Assembly (NCBI RefSeq): GCF_014695715.1
Contig: NZ_JACJOT010000006.1
Span: forward strand, 186,001 to 250,000
DNA from: Microcoleus sp. FACHB-68
GTDB lineage: Bacteria > Cyanobacteriota > Cyanobacteriia > Cyanobacteriales > Oscillatoriaceae
DNA length: 64,000 nucleotides
Direction: 5' to 3'
The notes under the pieces were generated by a model. It had not been told where the DNA came from, ran no database searches, and saw only the letters and a list, made by a program, of their open reading frames with translations. The translations under genes and the position numbers were made by a program. Position 1 is the stretch's first letter, and every line of letters begins with the position of its first letter. Positions 35,219-43,691 of the stretch are shown piece after piece.

Positions 35219-35460
35219 TCGATTTCCAATTGTAGAGATATCGCTTGACACTTAAAATCTTCCCAATCCTGTTGAGCAACGCTTCGATAGGCGCAACGTG
35301 CTGCCCCAACCCGTCAGCGAAGTAACCCAACGTTTCCAATCACCTGCCGCAGATAACATCGAACTTCAAACAGATAACGTCTCGCCGATCACGTGCATCG
35401 GGATTGTTATGCTGGATTAACTTTCAGATGTACTGGATTACAAAAAAAATACGAAAAGTA
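35219..35460. other. Spacer between duplicated tail and the fused restriction gene
   Basis: No intact gene. A minus-strand frame reads L-E-T-L-G-Y-F-A-D-G-L-G-Q-H-V-A-P-I-E-A-L-L-N-R-I-G-K, interrupted upstream by stops. It looks protein-like and may be a gene remnant I cannot name. Confidence 0.3.
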
Positions 35461-37665
35461 TTAGAAATGCCCCTGGTCTAAAACATTTTCCATTGATGGA
35501 CTTGTATCGTCAATTAGAGCTTGGATCTTATCGATCATCCTTTGAAATACATCAGGGTAGTACCTAGAAGAATCCAAAAAGTCTACATATTCCTGTCTAT
35601 GAAGCTGTCTTTCCTCTGGTGTTCGATACTCTTGTCGAATATTAGAAGACAGGCGTTTAGTTTTTCGCACGATCAAAACATCATCAATTTGAGTTGAAAT
35701 TATTGAAATTGGTGTCATATCAAGAAATTCGCAAATCAGAAAGTACAAAGATCCAGGAACAGCTATTTTTAAATCTCTACTTGTTGCCACTGCTTCTTGA
35801 AACATAGTCTTATCTAAATTTGTTTTGCATTCCGCACAAACATATCCAAGATGTGACTCAATCAACTTGTAATTTTTAAATTCTGGATCGAAGGATGACT
35901 TTAAATATAACCTTTTTCCAAGTATGAAATCCTGATCTTTAGTCCTGATGCTTGGTTCACCACCTTGACCAAGATTTCCTAGAGAGGATAGGAAACTAAG
36001 TCCAGAAAACGTATTTCTTGGACCCAACTCAAAAGAATCATCTATTCCCCGCAAACTACGGAAAACTACTTGCGGTAAAAATTCTTCCAAGATAGTATTA
36101 TCTAGTTTTAGCTGACCCTTCTGCCTATACAAAAAGTTATCTGAGCTATCAAATATTAGGTCAAGTTCAATAAAACGTTTATATCGGTTAGTAGCTTTAA
36201 CTAACTTTTCTACTGTATCTGCTTGACCACGCTCAATTGCTTCCAACTCAGCAATCCAGTTGTGGTACTTTATAACAGCTTCTTCTAGCCGCTCCTTATC
36301 AGCTTCAGGTAGCCGACGGTTACTGAGACATGCAGTTAATTTCGTGTAATGAGGACGAGAAAGTTCAGGCATAGATTGGACTGATTGTGAATACTGAGGG
36401 CTGGCTAATTGAGCAGACTGACGAGATTGATAAATATGCCATCTCTTATCTAAAATTGGTGTTCTTCCAATATCTTGAACTTTGTCAATTGCATCTTCTA
36501 AAGATTTTAAGTTTTTTGCGGAAACTAAGGAAAGACCACTTTTCAGTAAATCAAATGCCACTTCTCTCGCAATTTGCTCGGCTGTTTCCTTATTGCAATT
36601 ATTATTTAAGTTAAAAAAGTTAATTAAATCTTCTCTAATAACTTTGCCAAACTTGTTTTTGAATTCCCTCTTTTGCCTCAAAGCTCTATGAAATAGATTT
36701 GCTCTTATTCCAATTTTCTCAATAATGTCAGCATTGTAAAAAGGTACTCCAAGAACATTAGATTCATGCCCCACAACAAACACGATCCGACCCCCATGTT
36801 TAGTTACTCTAGAAAGCTCCCTTAGAGTGTCAGCCATATCTAGGCAGTATTGTATTACCGTGTAAAAGCGATTTCCTCTATTTGCTCTGTTGGAGCCAAT
36901 TTCTGACTTGGCTATCTTTAATAGATCCCATCCTAATAGCTCAGCAGATCTACGATAGTTTTGATGATAGTTAAATACGTTTATGTAAGGTGGAGATGTC
37001 ACAACAAAATCTATCTGGTCGTTTTTCAAAGGAAGAGACCGAGCATCAGATAAACCTACTTTAATTTGCTTTTCAGAGTATGGAAGCTTTTCAATTACAT
37101 TTGTTAAATCAGCAAATTTATTCTGTATAAACTCATTAGTAATTTTATTGTTTGCAACATCAAGAAGAATTATTAAAGCATCAAATATTTTTGTTCCTTC
37201 CTCATCTAATTCACTTCTAATGTTTCTTAGTTTTTCTGTTATATCTGGCACTTGGCTACCATTTTCAAAAATCCTAAAGGGAAATTCCCTATCAATTAGG
37301 TTCCTAATAATTTTGAGGACTTCTTTTTTTTTAGAACTGTTTATGAATTCATACGTTTTGCTAAGAATCCAGGCAGCCGGGTTAATTTCAAAACCATATG
37401 CCTCAAATGCTAGAGTGCCAGCCTCTAGCAAAACTGTTCCACTACCCGCAAAAGGTTCAAGAATAACTGAGTTAGATAGACAATATGAGTTTAATATAAC
37501 CTCAATAAGCTGTGGCGAAAACTGACCACGCCAAGCAAATAAGTTAGATCTGGTCTTCTCAATAATGTCAAGCCTTTCTTGTGGAATGGGTTTGTCAAAT
37601 TCCTTCAATTGCCAGCCTTCCTTATTTCTCAACCTATTCTCGTAAGACTCAGTGTAGTTTAACAT
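35461..37665 (-). CDS. DNA methyltransferase fused to a Bpu10I-family restriction endonuclease
   Basis: A 734-residue fusion. Residues about 45-345 form an amino-methyltransferase with SAM motif E-P-F-A-G-S-G-T (70-77) and catalytic T-S-P-P-Y (223-227), as in N4-cytosine/N6-adenine enzymes. From about residue 430 (M-P-E-L-S-R-P-H-Y-T-K-L) the sequence follows the Bpu10I nuclease family: D-L-I-F-D-S-S-D-N-F-L-Y-R-Q-K-G-Q-L-K-L-D-N-T, R-T-K-D-Q-D-F (D577/D579) and the PD-(D/E)XK core E612-C613-K614 in A-E-C-K-T-N-L-D-K-T-M-F-Q-E-A. It is a single-polypeptide restriction-modification enzyme. The gene lacks GCCGGC sites, unlike its surroundings, which suggests recent acquisition. An AAGGA ribosome site precedes the ATG. 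Confidence 0.88.
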   Translation of the reverse strand: MLNYTESYENRLRNKEGWQLKEFDKPIPQERLDIIEKTRSNLFAWRGQFSPQLIEVILNSYCLSNSVILEPFAGSGTVLLEAGTLAFEAYGFEINPAAWILSKTYEFINSSKKKEVLKIIRNLIDREFPFRIFENGSQVPDITEKLRNIRSELDEEGTKIFDALIILLDVANNKITNEFIQNKFADLTNVIEKLPYSEKQIKVGLSDARSLPLKNDQIDFVVTSPPYINVFNYHQNYRRSAELLGWDLLKIAKSEIGSNRANRGNRFYTVIQYCLDMADTLRELSRVTKHGGRIVFVVGHESNVLGVPFYNADIIEKIGIRANLFHRALRQKREFKNKFGKVIREDLINFFNLNNNCNKETAEQIAREVAFDLLKSGLSLVSAKNLKSLEDAIDKVQDIGRTPILDKRWHIYQSRQSAQLASPQYSQSVQSMPELSRPHYTKLTACLSNRRLPEADKERLEEAVIKYHNWIAELEAIERGQADTVEKLVKATNRYKRFIELDLIFDSSDNFLYRQKGQLKLDNTILEEFLPQVVFRSLRGIDDSFELGPRNTFSGLSFLSSLGNLGQGGEPSIRTKDQDFILGKRLYLKSSFDPEFKNYKLIESHLGYVCAECKTNLDKTMFQEAVATSRDLKIAVPGSLYFLICEFLDMTPISIISTQIDDVLIVRKTKRLSSNIRQEYRTPEERQLHRQEYVDFLDSSRYYPDVFQRMIDKIQALIDDTSPSMENVLDQGHF

Positions 37666-38058
37666 TCTTCCTTGGACAGCTAAAGAAGTGCAAGGCCACT
37701 ATCAACCTTTCAAGTTCATTGAACCTCTGGCTAATGCCGCCTTCTACGAACCCAGATAAAGAATTTTCGTATTTTTACTTATAAAATTAGGATCTCTAAC
37801 CAGGGTTAATGGGTTGATGCCACATCAGGGGGTGAAGCACCATAACTTTTTTTAGACTGAAAGTTTTCGTATATCACCAGAAACCAGACTCATAGGCAGA
37901 TAGCTTCTGTAGCTCAATCGGCTGGCTCAGCACAAACCTTCCGTATAGTACACTAACATAGGTAGATTGGCGAAAAATTTTCACATATCTTCAGATGTGT
38001 ACCGCTAGATAAATGAATATCATCAGGAACATGGTCTATTATTTTGACTCAACTGCTG
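37666..38058. other. Spacer between the fused restriction gene and the integrase remnant
   Basis: AT-rich, with no coding frame I can support. A string GTAGCTCAATCGGCTGGCTC near 37911 resembles a tRNA D-arm but no cloverleaf follows. Confidence 0.4.
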
Positions 38059-38290
38059 ATGGAACCACGCTCTAAAAAGCATTTAGATTAAGTGCGAGAC
38101 GCAATTCAGATCCAGCATTACGCCGACCGCACCGAAGACACCTAAGTGCAGTGGGTTAACCGCTATATTCTGTTTCATGACAACCGGCATCCCAGCTGAA
38201 TGGGACATATCTAGCTGTGCAAGATCAGGTTGCTGGTTCTACTCAAAATTAGGCACTCACTGCGCTGGTGTTGTCTCCCAACATAAAAAG
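38059..38290 (+). pseudogene. Decayed integron-integrase-like tyrosine recombinase, N-terminal part
   Basis: Translation from ATG 38059 gives M-E-P-R-S-K-K-H-L-D-stop-V-R-D-A-I-Q-I-Q-H-Y, then R-T-E-D-T-stop-V-Q-W-V-N-R-Y-I-L-F-H-D-N-R-H-P-S-stop-M-G. After a frame change it continues L-A-V-Q-D-Q-V-A-G-S-T-Q-N-stop-A-L-T-A-L. This matches the N-terminal SAM-like domain of IntI/XerC-type recombinases (L-L-D-Q-V-R-D-A-I-R-x-x-H-Y, R-R-Y-I-L-F-H-x-x-R-H-P, A-S-T-Q-N-Q-A-L-x-A-L). There are four in-frame stops at otherwise conserved positions and one frameshift. The catalytic half is absent. Confidence 0.85.
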
Positions 38291-38729
38291 CTTTGGGTAA
38301 TTTTTCAGCTTTTATCTGAATTTTTAGCTCAAGAATAACAAGAATTTTTGAGTTCTACTTCCCCCATTCATATTGCTGCCAAAGTTATGACTTTTCAGTT
38401 CATTTGTTCTTTTTCTAAATATTTTCAACCGGCATCCTCATTCAAATACGTTTTAATCATCCGGCACATCCTAAACTGTGTATCAATCTCGTAGCGATTA
38501 ATACATCCGCCGTACATCAGCATTCAGCTATTTGCAGCGCAGATAAGTCAGTTATTAATGATTAATCCATTGATTTTCGATTACTAAGTCAAGCTCAGCA
38601 TTATTGATACCGGCTAGAGAATGACTATCTTTGGTCGTAGAGAGGGATCTACAAAAAGAGCGATTGCTGATAGGTAAGGAAAGCTTTATTCCTAATGTAG
38701 AGATCAAAAAATTTCCAAGGGACAGTAAT
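38291..38729. other. Spacer without recognised gene
   Basis: Nothing supports a gene here. An in-frame ATG-less extension of the following dehydrogenase to 38631 lacks a ribosome site and family resemblance. Confidence 0.35.
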
Positions 38730-39590
38730 ATGCCAGTCGAAGAAAAGCAACAGCCGCCACAGCATCAAGACCGGCAGCCAGGTCTTGAATCTGAGATGAC
38801 GCCGCAACCCAAAGCCGATGATTCCAAATACAAAGGCAGCGGCAAATTACTCGGTAAAGTCGCACTGATCACCGGCGGCGATAGCGGTATTGGTCGCGCT
38901 GTGGCGATTATGTATGCCAAAGAAGGTGCAAAGGTCGCCATTGGCTACCTCAACGAGGACGAAGACGCACAAGAAACAAAACGCCTGGTGGAAGAACATA
39001 ATACCGAGTGCCTCACCATTGCCGGCGACATTGGCGACGAAAAATTCTGCCAGCAAGCGGTGCAACAGACGATTGACACCTTTGGTAAACTCGATATTCT
39101 CGTCAACAACGCTGCTGAACAGCACCCGCAACAAAGTATTACGGACATCACTGCTGAGCAGTTAGAACGCACCTTCCGCACGAATATTTTCTCGATGTTT
39201 TACCTGACGAAGGCAGCGCTGCCACACCTCAAAGAAGGAAGCGCGATTATCAACACAACGTCAGTAACTGCTTATCAAGGAAACCCGCAACTGCTTGATT
39301 ATTCTTCCACGAAAGGGGCAATTGTTGCCTTTACCCGCTCTCTGTCGCAATCGTTGGTAGAGAAAGGTATTCGCGTTAATGGCGTGGCTCCTGGCCCTAT
39401 CTGGACGCCTCTCATTCCCTCTACTTTCTCAGAAGAAAAAGTTGAGAGTTTCGGTCAGCAAGTGCCGATGAAGCGAGCCGGTCAGCCAGAAGAAGTTGCG
39501 CCTAGCTACGTGTTTTTAGCCTCGGATGACTCTTCTTATATGTCGGGTCAGATTTTGCACCCCAACGGCGGCAAAGTTGTGAATGGCTAA
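38730..39590 (+). CDS. Short-chain dehydrogenase/reductase, YghA/stress-type
   Basis: About 286 residues from ATG 38730, preceded by AAGGGA. An N-terminal hydrophilic stretch rich in Gln/Pro (about 1-38) leads into the Rossmann fold. The cofactor loop is T-G-G-D-S-G-I-G-R-A, with N-N-A-A and the catalytic Y-S-S-T-K-G (Ser upstream in N-T-T-S-V-T). The C-terminal signature is P-G-P-I-W-T-P-L, then D-D-S-S-Y-M-S-G-Q-I-L-H-P-N-G-G. The Q-P-G-x-E-x-x-M-x-P-x-P segment and overall design fit the YhdF/YghA general-stress reductases. A long-stem terminator follows. Confidence 0.9.
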   Translation: MPVEEKQQPPQHQDRQPGLESEMTPQPKADDSKYKGSGKLLGKVALITGGDSGIGRAVAIMYAKEGAKVAIGYLNEDEDAQETKRLVEEHNTECLTIAGDIGDEKFCQQAVQQTIDTFGKLDILVNNAAEQHPQQSITDITAEQLERTFRTNIFSMFYLTKAALPHLKEGSAIINTTSVTAYQGNPQLLDYSSTKGAIVAFTRSLSQSLVEKGIRVNGVAPGPIWTPLIPSTFSEEKVESFGQQVPMKRAGQPEEVAPSYVFLASDDSSYMSGQILHPNGGKVVNG

Positions 39591-39634
39591 ATCGCTTAAT
39601 GGCGGAGTGAAGAGTGAAGAGTGAACAGTCGTGA

Positions 39635-39677
39635 GTGATGAGCGGTTAGTGACAGGAAAAAACTAACCGCTTATCAC
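39635..39677 (+). terminator. Long-stem terminator after the SDR gene
   Basis: GTGAT-AGCGGTTAGT and ACTAACCGCT-ATCAC form a stem of about 15 pairs with one internal mismatch and an 11-nt loop. TTTAAGTTTTTATTTTT follows. Confidence 0.75.
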
Positions 39678-39790
39678 TTTAAGTTTTTATTTTTCTGTGA
39701 GGCAATTCTGCGATTGTAGGTGCTTTTCTGGTATCTTAAATTCAGATAAATGTCAATATAGTAAGCTCGACGAGCCTGATAGGAAATTGA

Positions 39791-40270
39791 ATGAATCAAC
39801 AAGGAAATGTAGGCGGAACGCTGATAGCAGCCGGCATCCTGCTTGGCATGGGTGCAGCCGGCTTTTTTGATGGAATTGTGCTGCACGAAATCTTACAATG
39901 GCACCAAATGTTAACAAGTGTGATGCCGCCGACCAGTCTTTCTAATGTGAAAGAAAATATGGTGTGGGACGGCTTTTTTCATGCGGGGGTGTACCTGATT
40001 AACTGCGTGGGAATTTGGTTGCTGTGGCGTGCCGGCAAGCAGGGTGAGGTGCCGGCATCGTTTAGCACTTTCGGAGGTGCCTTGCTGATTGGTGCCGGTG
40101 GGTTTAATCTGATCGAAGGTTTAATCGACCACCAAATATTAGGCGTCCATCATGTCAAATCAGGGCCAAACCAACTCGCATGGGATTTGGGATTTCTGGT
40201 AATTAGTGCGCTGCTGGTTGCTGCCGGCTGGATTTTATTACAGCGCCGGCAGAGTGATGTCACGGCGTAA
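39791..40270 (+). CDS. DUF2243 membrane protein
   Basis: A 159-residue integral membrane protein with four hydrophobic segments (about 7-27, 60-80, 91-111 and 130-151). Conserved DUF2243 elements include G-F-F-D-G-I-V-L-H-E-I-L-Q-W-H, D-G-F-F-H-A, and F-N-L-I-E-G-L-I-D-H-Q-I-L-G-V-H-H-V. The repeated His residues within or next to helices suggest metal or haem coordination. No function is established for the family. It has its own terminator, so it is a single-gene transcript. Confidence 0.9.
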   Translation: MNQQGNVGGTLIAAGILLGMGAAGFFDGIVLHEILQWHQMLTSVMPPTSLSNVKENMVWDGFFHAGVYLINCVGIWLLWRAGKQGEVPASFSTFGGALLIGAGGFNLIEGLIDHQILGVHHVKSGPNQLAWDLGFLVISALLVAAGWILLQRRQSDVTA

Positions 40271-40297
40271 AGTGATTGTTAAAAAAGAAATAAAAAA

Positions 40298-40325
40298 GGG
40301 AGGCATTTAAAAGCCTCCTTTTTTT
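40298..40325 (+). terminator. Intrinsic terminator after the DUF2243 gene
   Basis: GGAGGC (40299-40304) pairs with GCCTCC (40313-40318), extended by flanking A/T pairs, and is followed by seven T residues. Confidence 0.85.
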
Positions 40326-40395
40326 GGGTGTTGCCGGCACACATTCTTTAACTGTTCGTTAATAAGGTTTAAATTTTTTCTTGCTATTGCCGAAC

Positions 40396-40605
40396 TCAAT
40401 GTTCCTGTCGCTGAAGTCGCTCAGTCAGTTCAGCCAGCTTTTTTCTTTGTTGTTTAACTCGCTCAGCCAGTTCAGCGAGCTTTCTTCCTTGTTGTTTAAC
40501 TCGCTCAGCTTGCTGCTGAATTGTCTCATCTAGTCGCTGGGTTTGTCGATCTTTGTACTCTTTGTCCATCTCACTAACTCGCTCTAACGCTCTGTAAATA
40601 GGCAT
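40396..40605 (-). CDS. Small coiled-coil protein with internal repeat, doubtful
   Basis: A 69-residue frame from ATG 40605 with a charged helical sequence and an internal tandem repeat of about 14-16 residues (E-R-V-K-Q-Q-x-x-K-L-A-E-L). A longer start at 40656 would lie inside the terminator hairpin of the hemerythrin gene and is rejected. It could be a real small protein or the remnant tail of a larger coiled-coil or Rpn-type gene. No family is assigned. Confidence 0.45.
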   Translation of the reverse strand: MPIYRALERVSEMDKEYKDRQTQRLDETIQQQAERVKQQGRKLAELAERVKQQRKKLAELTERLQRQEH

Positions 40606-40644
40606 AGAAAGCTGTCTTGAATGAACTTCTTTAAACAGTTGTAA

Positions 40645-40672
40645 AACCCCCACCACTTTAGTGGTGAGAGTT
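40645..40672 (-). terminator. Intrinsic terminator after the hemerythrin gene
   Basis: On the minus strand CTCACCAC-TAAA-GTGGTGGG forms a tight 8-bp stem followed by GTTTT. It starts about 60 nt after the hemerythrin stop codon. Confidence 0.7.
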
Positions 40673-40732
40673 TTGTTTAAAGAGAGCCGCGAATTATGTC
40701 AACTAGCAACTCAACCATCGGTTAGCTTCTGA

Positions 40733-41764
40733 TTACTTGCTAGAAGCTGCAAATTGGTCTTGAACCTGGCTTTTTGCTGTCTTGAACTCGGTAGCCATTT
40801 GCTTTTGCTGTTCGTCGCTGAAGTTGTCACGAATTAGCGGGAACATTTCAGTTTCTTCTTGACGAACGTGGTGCATCACTGCATCCATCAGCCGCTGAAC
40901 ATTGTTCTTGAAGTCCGGCGCAGAGGGGTTCAAAGACTTGATTTGTTCGAGCATCTGCTTCATTTCAGCTTGCTCGTTGTACAAGTCTTGCGTCTGTTGA
41001 TAGTAAGAACGCACTGCGGGGTAGACAATTTGCTCTTCGGCTTCAGAGTGAGCGCTCAAATCCTTGTAAATTTGACCGAAATATTCTTGCAGCTTTTGAG
41101 GATCATCAGTCCCTTGAATTTGCATGAAGAGGGTGTTGACTTTGGTGTGATCCATGCGAATGAGATCGCGAATGCTCATCTCATCATCGGTGCGAGAAAC
41201 AACGCTGCCGGCGACACCTGTAAAGGCGGCAACTGCGTCTTGAACTCGTGCCCAAATACCTTGATCCGGATCTTTGCCGGTTAGCTCACGAACACCCAGA
41301 ATTTCTAAAATTCCTTTGAGTTGTTCTTGATGAGCGCGGTTTTCAAAGTTAACTGTATTTAAAGGAGTGATAGCGGCTTCAATGTCAGCGCCAACAACCT
41401 GAGCGGCTTTGTGAACTAACAGCCCTTTCATGGTTTGAGCGTGCTTGAGCAGTTCGTGCTGAGAGAACTTCTCATAAACAGTCAGCTCAGAACCTTCCAT
41501 CAGTTTCTGAGTCTTCTCAATCAACTCTTGGGTTGTTTGTTTTGGCTCTGCTTTAACACCATACTGAACAATCACGGTGTCAAGAATGCCCAGATTTTTT
41601 TGATCATCTTCAAGCATATCCCGCACGCGCTGGGCAATATCTTGATCGCTACAAGCATTTAAAAGAGCTTGGTCGTTGGATATGATCAGGTTTTGCACCG
41701 CTTTCATATCTGCCAATTTAGTGGCAATTGCTTGACGCTTGGTGTCTTCAAGAGTCACTGGCAT
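40733..41764 (-). CDS. Hemerythrin HHE-domain protein
   Basis: A 343-residue protein from ATG 41764, whose Shine-Dalgarno is AGAGGAGA. The upstream in-frame start at 41830 is less likely. The N-terminal half is a helical domain with two ferritin-like segments (L-E-D-T-K-R-Q-A-I-A-T-K-L-A and L-E-D-D-Q-K-N-L-G-I-L). The C-terminal half is an HHE hemerythrin with I-R-M-D-H-T-K-V-N-T-L-F, H-S-E-A-E-E-Q-I-V-Y-P and H-H-V-R-Q-E-E-T-E-M-F-P, supplying the His/Glu ligands of a diiron site. It likely senses or stores O2, NO or iron. Its ribosome site is fully complementary to the candidate small RNA at 5162-5234. Confidence 0.9.
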   Translation of the reverse strand: MPVTLEDTKRQAIATKLADMKAVQNLIISNDQALLNACSDQDIAQRVRDMLEDDQKNLGILDTVIVQYGVKAEPKQTTQELIEKTQKLMEGSELTVYEKFSQHELLKHAQTMKGLLVHKAAQVVGADIEAAITPLNTVNFENRAHQEQLKGILEILGVRELTGKDPDQGIWARVQDAVAAFTGVAGSVVSRTDDEMSIRDLIRMDHTKVNTLFMQIQGTDDPQKLQEYFGQIYKDLSAHSEAEEQIVYPAVRSYYQQTQDLYNEQAEMKQMLEQIKSLNPSAPDFKNNVQRLMDAVMHHVRQEETEMFPLIRDNFSDEQQKQMATEFKTAKSQVQDQFAASSK

Positions 41765-41951
41765 ACTTGTTCTCCTCTTATTTGAACTTCCGTTATCGGA
41801 TGCTTTTATTAGCTTATTGGAGTTGCCCAACTTTGCTCATCCTTCTGCCGGCAGATTTGACGAAACCCGAATTGTTATAAAAACTTAACGATTGACAGAT
41901 TGCATTACAACTTTTGGGGGAAACTGCCTACCAAAGGAGACACTCGCTAAC

Positions 41952-43088
41952 CTAAGAACGCTGATATCGCATCCCCGGTAATTGAGTTACCAAGCCCAAC
42001 AATTCTAGTTGCAATAAAGCACTAGAAACCGATCCAGCCGCTAAGCCCGCTTCTTGCACAATTAAATCTAATGATGTTGGTTCCGCCGGCACAACTTGCA
42101 AGACTTTAGCGAGTTCTGGTTCCAACTGCGGCATCGGCACTTGCTCAAATAACGACAATTGTCCAGATACAGGATGTACTGCTTCTGTAGTGGCATCTAT
42201 CGGTGGCATCGCGCCCAGCATTTCTAATAGATGACCTTCATTTAAAATCACTTGTGCGCCCTTACTCAACAACCCCAAACAACCTAGCGAGTTAGGATTA
42301 TCGAGCGATCCCGGCAGTACATAAACATCACGACAAAAGTCGTTTGCCAAGTGTGCGGTAATTAAAGCACCCGATTTCGTTGGCGCTTCCATCACCAGCA
42401 CTGCCCGACTCAAACCGGCAATAATTCGATTGCGCTGGGGAAAGTGGGCACGATCTGGCCCGATTCCGGCTGGATACTCACTTAAAACCGCTCCCTGCTT
42501 CAGAATTGCCTCGTACAGAAGCCGGTTACGCGGCGGATAGACGATATCAACGCCGGTGCCCAAAATCGCCAGAGTGCGCCCACCGGCATCCAAACAGCCT
42601 TGATGCGCTTCTGTATCGATGCCGGCTGCCAGTCCAGAAACAATCGTAAAGCCACTTTTTGCCAAAGCCGTACTGATTTTGCGCGTCCAGCGTTTGCCAT
42701 ATTCAGACGGTTCGCGGGTGCCCACAATCGCCACCATCGGTGTTTGTCCGAGATTCTCTTGGAGGTCAAATTGTCCCCGGCAGTACAGAACCGGCGGCGG
42801 GTTGGGCGTTTCTAGCAGCAGGCGGGGATAGTCGGGATCTGCCGGCGTCCAGAAACAGGGATTTTGTTGTTGGTGCTGTTGTAGCAATTTGTCTGGCTGG
42901 ATTTGCGCTCGCCCTTGCACGACGCGTTCAACCGTATTTCGTCCAAATCCTTCCACTTGTCCCAACGCTGCCGGTGTGGCTTCCCAAGCGGTTGCCAGGG
43001 TGCCAAAGTGCTGTTGCAGGCGTCTGAGAAACACAGGACCCACACCGGCAACTTTTGACCAGGCTAGCCAGTATGCGCGTTCTTCCAC
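41952..43088 (-). CDS. dprA: DNA-processing protein A (natural transformation)
   Basis: DprA loads RecA on incoming single-stranded DNA during natural transformation. The 378-residue protein has an N-terminal helix-hairpin-helix-like region (V-A-G-V-G-P-V-F-L-R-R-L, then V-E-G-F-G-R-N-T-V). The Rossmann-like core follows: V-A-I-V-G-T-R-E-P-S-E-Y-G, T-I-V-S-G-L-A-A-G-I-D-T-E-A-H, A-I-L-G-T-G-V-D and R-N-R-I-I-A-G-L-S. The C-terminal winged-helix part is present. Length is normal. It supports natural competence in this organism, in line with the other signs of gene acquisition. Confidence 0.93.
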   Translation of the reverse strand: MEERAYWLAWSKVAGVGPVFLRRLQQHFGTLATAWEATPAALGQVEGFGRNTVERVVQGRAQIQPDKLLQQHQQQNPCFWTPADPDYPRLLLETPNPPPVLYCRGQFDLQENLGQTPMVAIVGTREPSEYGKRWTRKISTALAKSGFTIVSGLAAGIDTEAHQGCLDAGGRTLAILGTGVDIVYPPRNRLLYEAILKQGAVLSEYPAGIGPDRAHFPQRNRIIAGLSRAVLVMEAPTKSGALITAHLANDFCRDVYVLPGSLDNPNSLGCLGLLSKGAQVILNEGHLLEMLGAMPPIDATTEAVHPVSGQLSLFEQVPMPQLEPELAKVLQVVPAEPTSLDLIVQEAGLAAGSVSSALLQLELLGLVTQLPGMRYQRS

Positions 43089-43104
43089 TCATCCCCCATC
43101 TTGA

Positions 43105-43644
43105 TTAAACGTCTGACGATTTCCACTCGGATTCGAGAATGCTCATCACGTAATAGCTCCAATATTTATCACCGGCTTTATAAGCATCTCGAAAATATCC
43201 TTCTTTCACAAACCCGACTTTTTCGTAACAAGAAACTCCTGCTATGTTAAAATCAAACACTCCAATAGAAATGCGGTGCAGCTTTAATTCTTCAAATCCG
43301 AATTGCAAAAGTTTTTTCACCATTTGAGTTCCAATTCCTTGTCCTCGTAGGGAAGCTTCACCCACTAAAACTCTGGAAACTGTGCCAGACCTATTTTGCA
43401 GATCAATTCTATCAAGTTCGATGTGACCCACGACTGCGAAGGTATGAGTATCTACCGCTTTAAATATTTTTTTAGTAGGTTTCTCTCCCTGGGACGTTTG
43501 AATATATTTTTCCAGTTGATTGTCATCTAATGGATAAGTGAAAGTTGAAGGTGCCCATTGCTGGATTAGATCCGCAGAGGTGATCCAACCTATTAATCGG
43601 GCGAAATCATCGCGCTCAAACGGTTGCAATTCAATTTTTATCAT
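43105..43644 (-). CDS. GNAT family N-acetyltransferase (RimJ/RimL-like)
   Basis: A 179-residue acetyltransferase. Motifs include L-Q-P-F-E-R-D-D-F-A-R-L near the N-terminus and the acetyl-CoA loop S-L-R-G-Q-G-I-G-T-Q-M-V. The C-terminal segment I-S-I-G-V-F-D-F-N-I-A-G-V-S-C-Y-E-K-V-G-F follows, as in ribosomal-protein or small-molecule acetyltransferases of the RimJ/L group. The acceptor is unknown. It follows the DUF218 gene and precedes dprA on the minus strand, 16 nt from the dprA start. Confidence 0.88.
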   Translation of the reverse strand: MIKIELQPFERDDFARLIGWITSADLIQQWAPSTFTYPLDDNQLEKYIQTSQGEKPTKKIFKAVDTHTFAVVGHIELDRIDLQNRSGTVSRVLVGEASLRGQGIGTQMVKKLLQFGFEELKLHRISIGVFDFNIAGVSCYEKVGFVKEGYFRDAYKAGDKYWSYYVMSILESEWKSSDV

Positions 43645-43691
43645 AGAATGCCGGTTAAACTGTCATTTAGTTAGATTGGCTTGTTAAAATT

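Noticed and set aside
35260-35340. Possible integron attC site near the fused restriction gene
   Set aside because: GTTRRRY and RYYYAAC-type strings occur but in the wrong order, and no attC-like hairpin forms.
37905-37960. tRNA-like string GTAGCTCAATCGGCTGGCTC
   Set aside because: No acceptor stem, anticodon arm or T-arm can be drawn around it.
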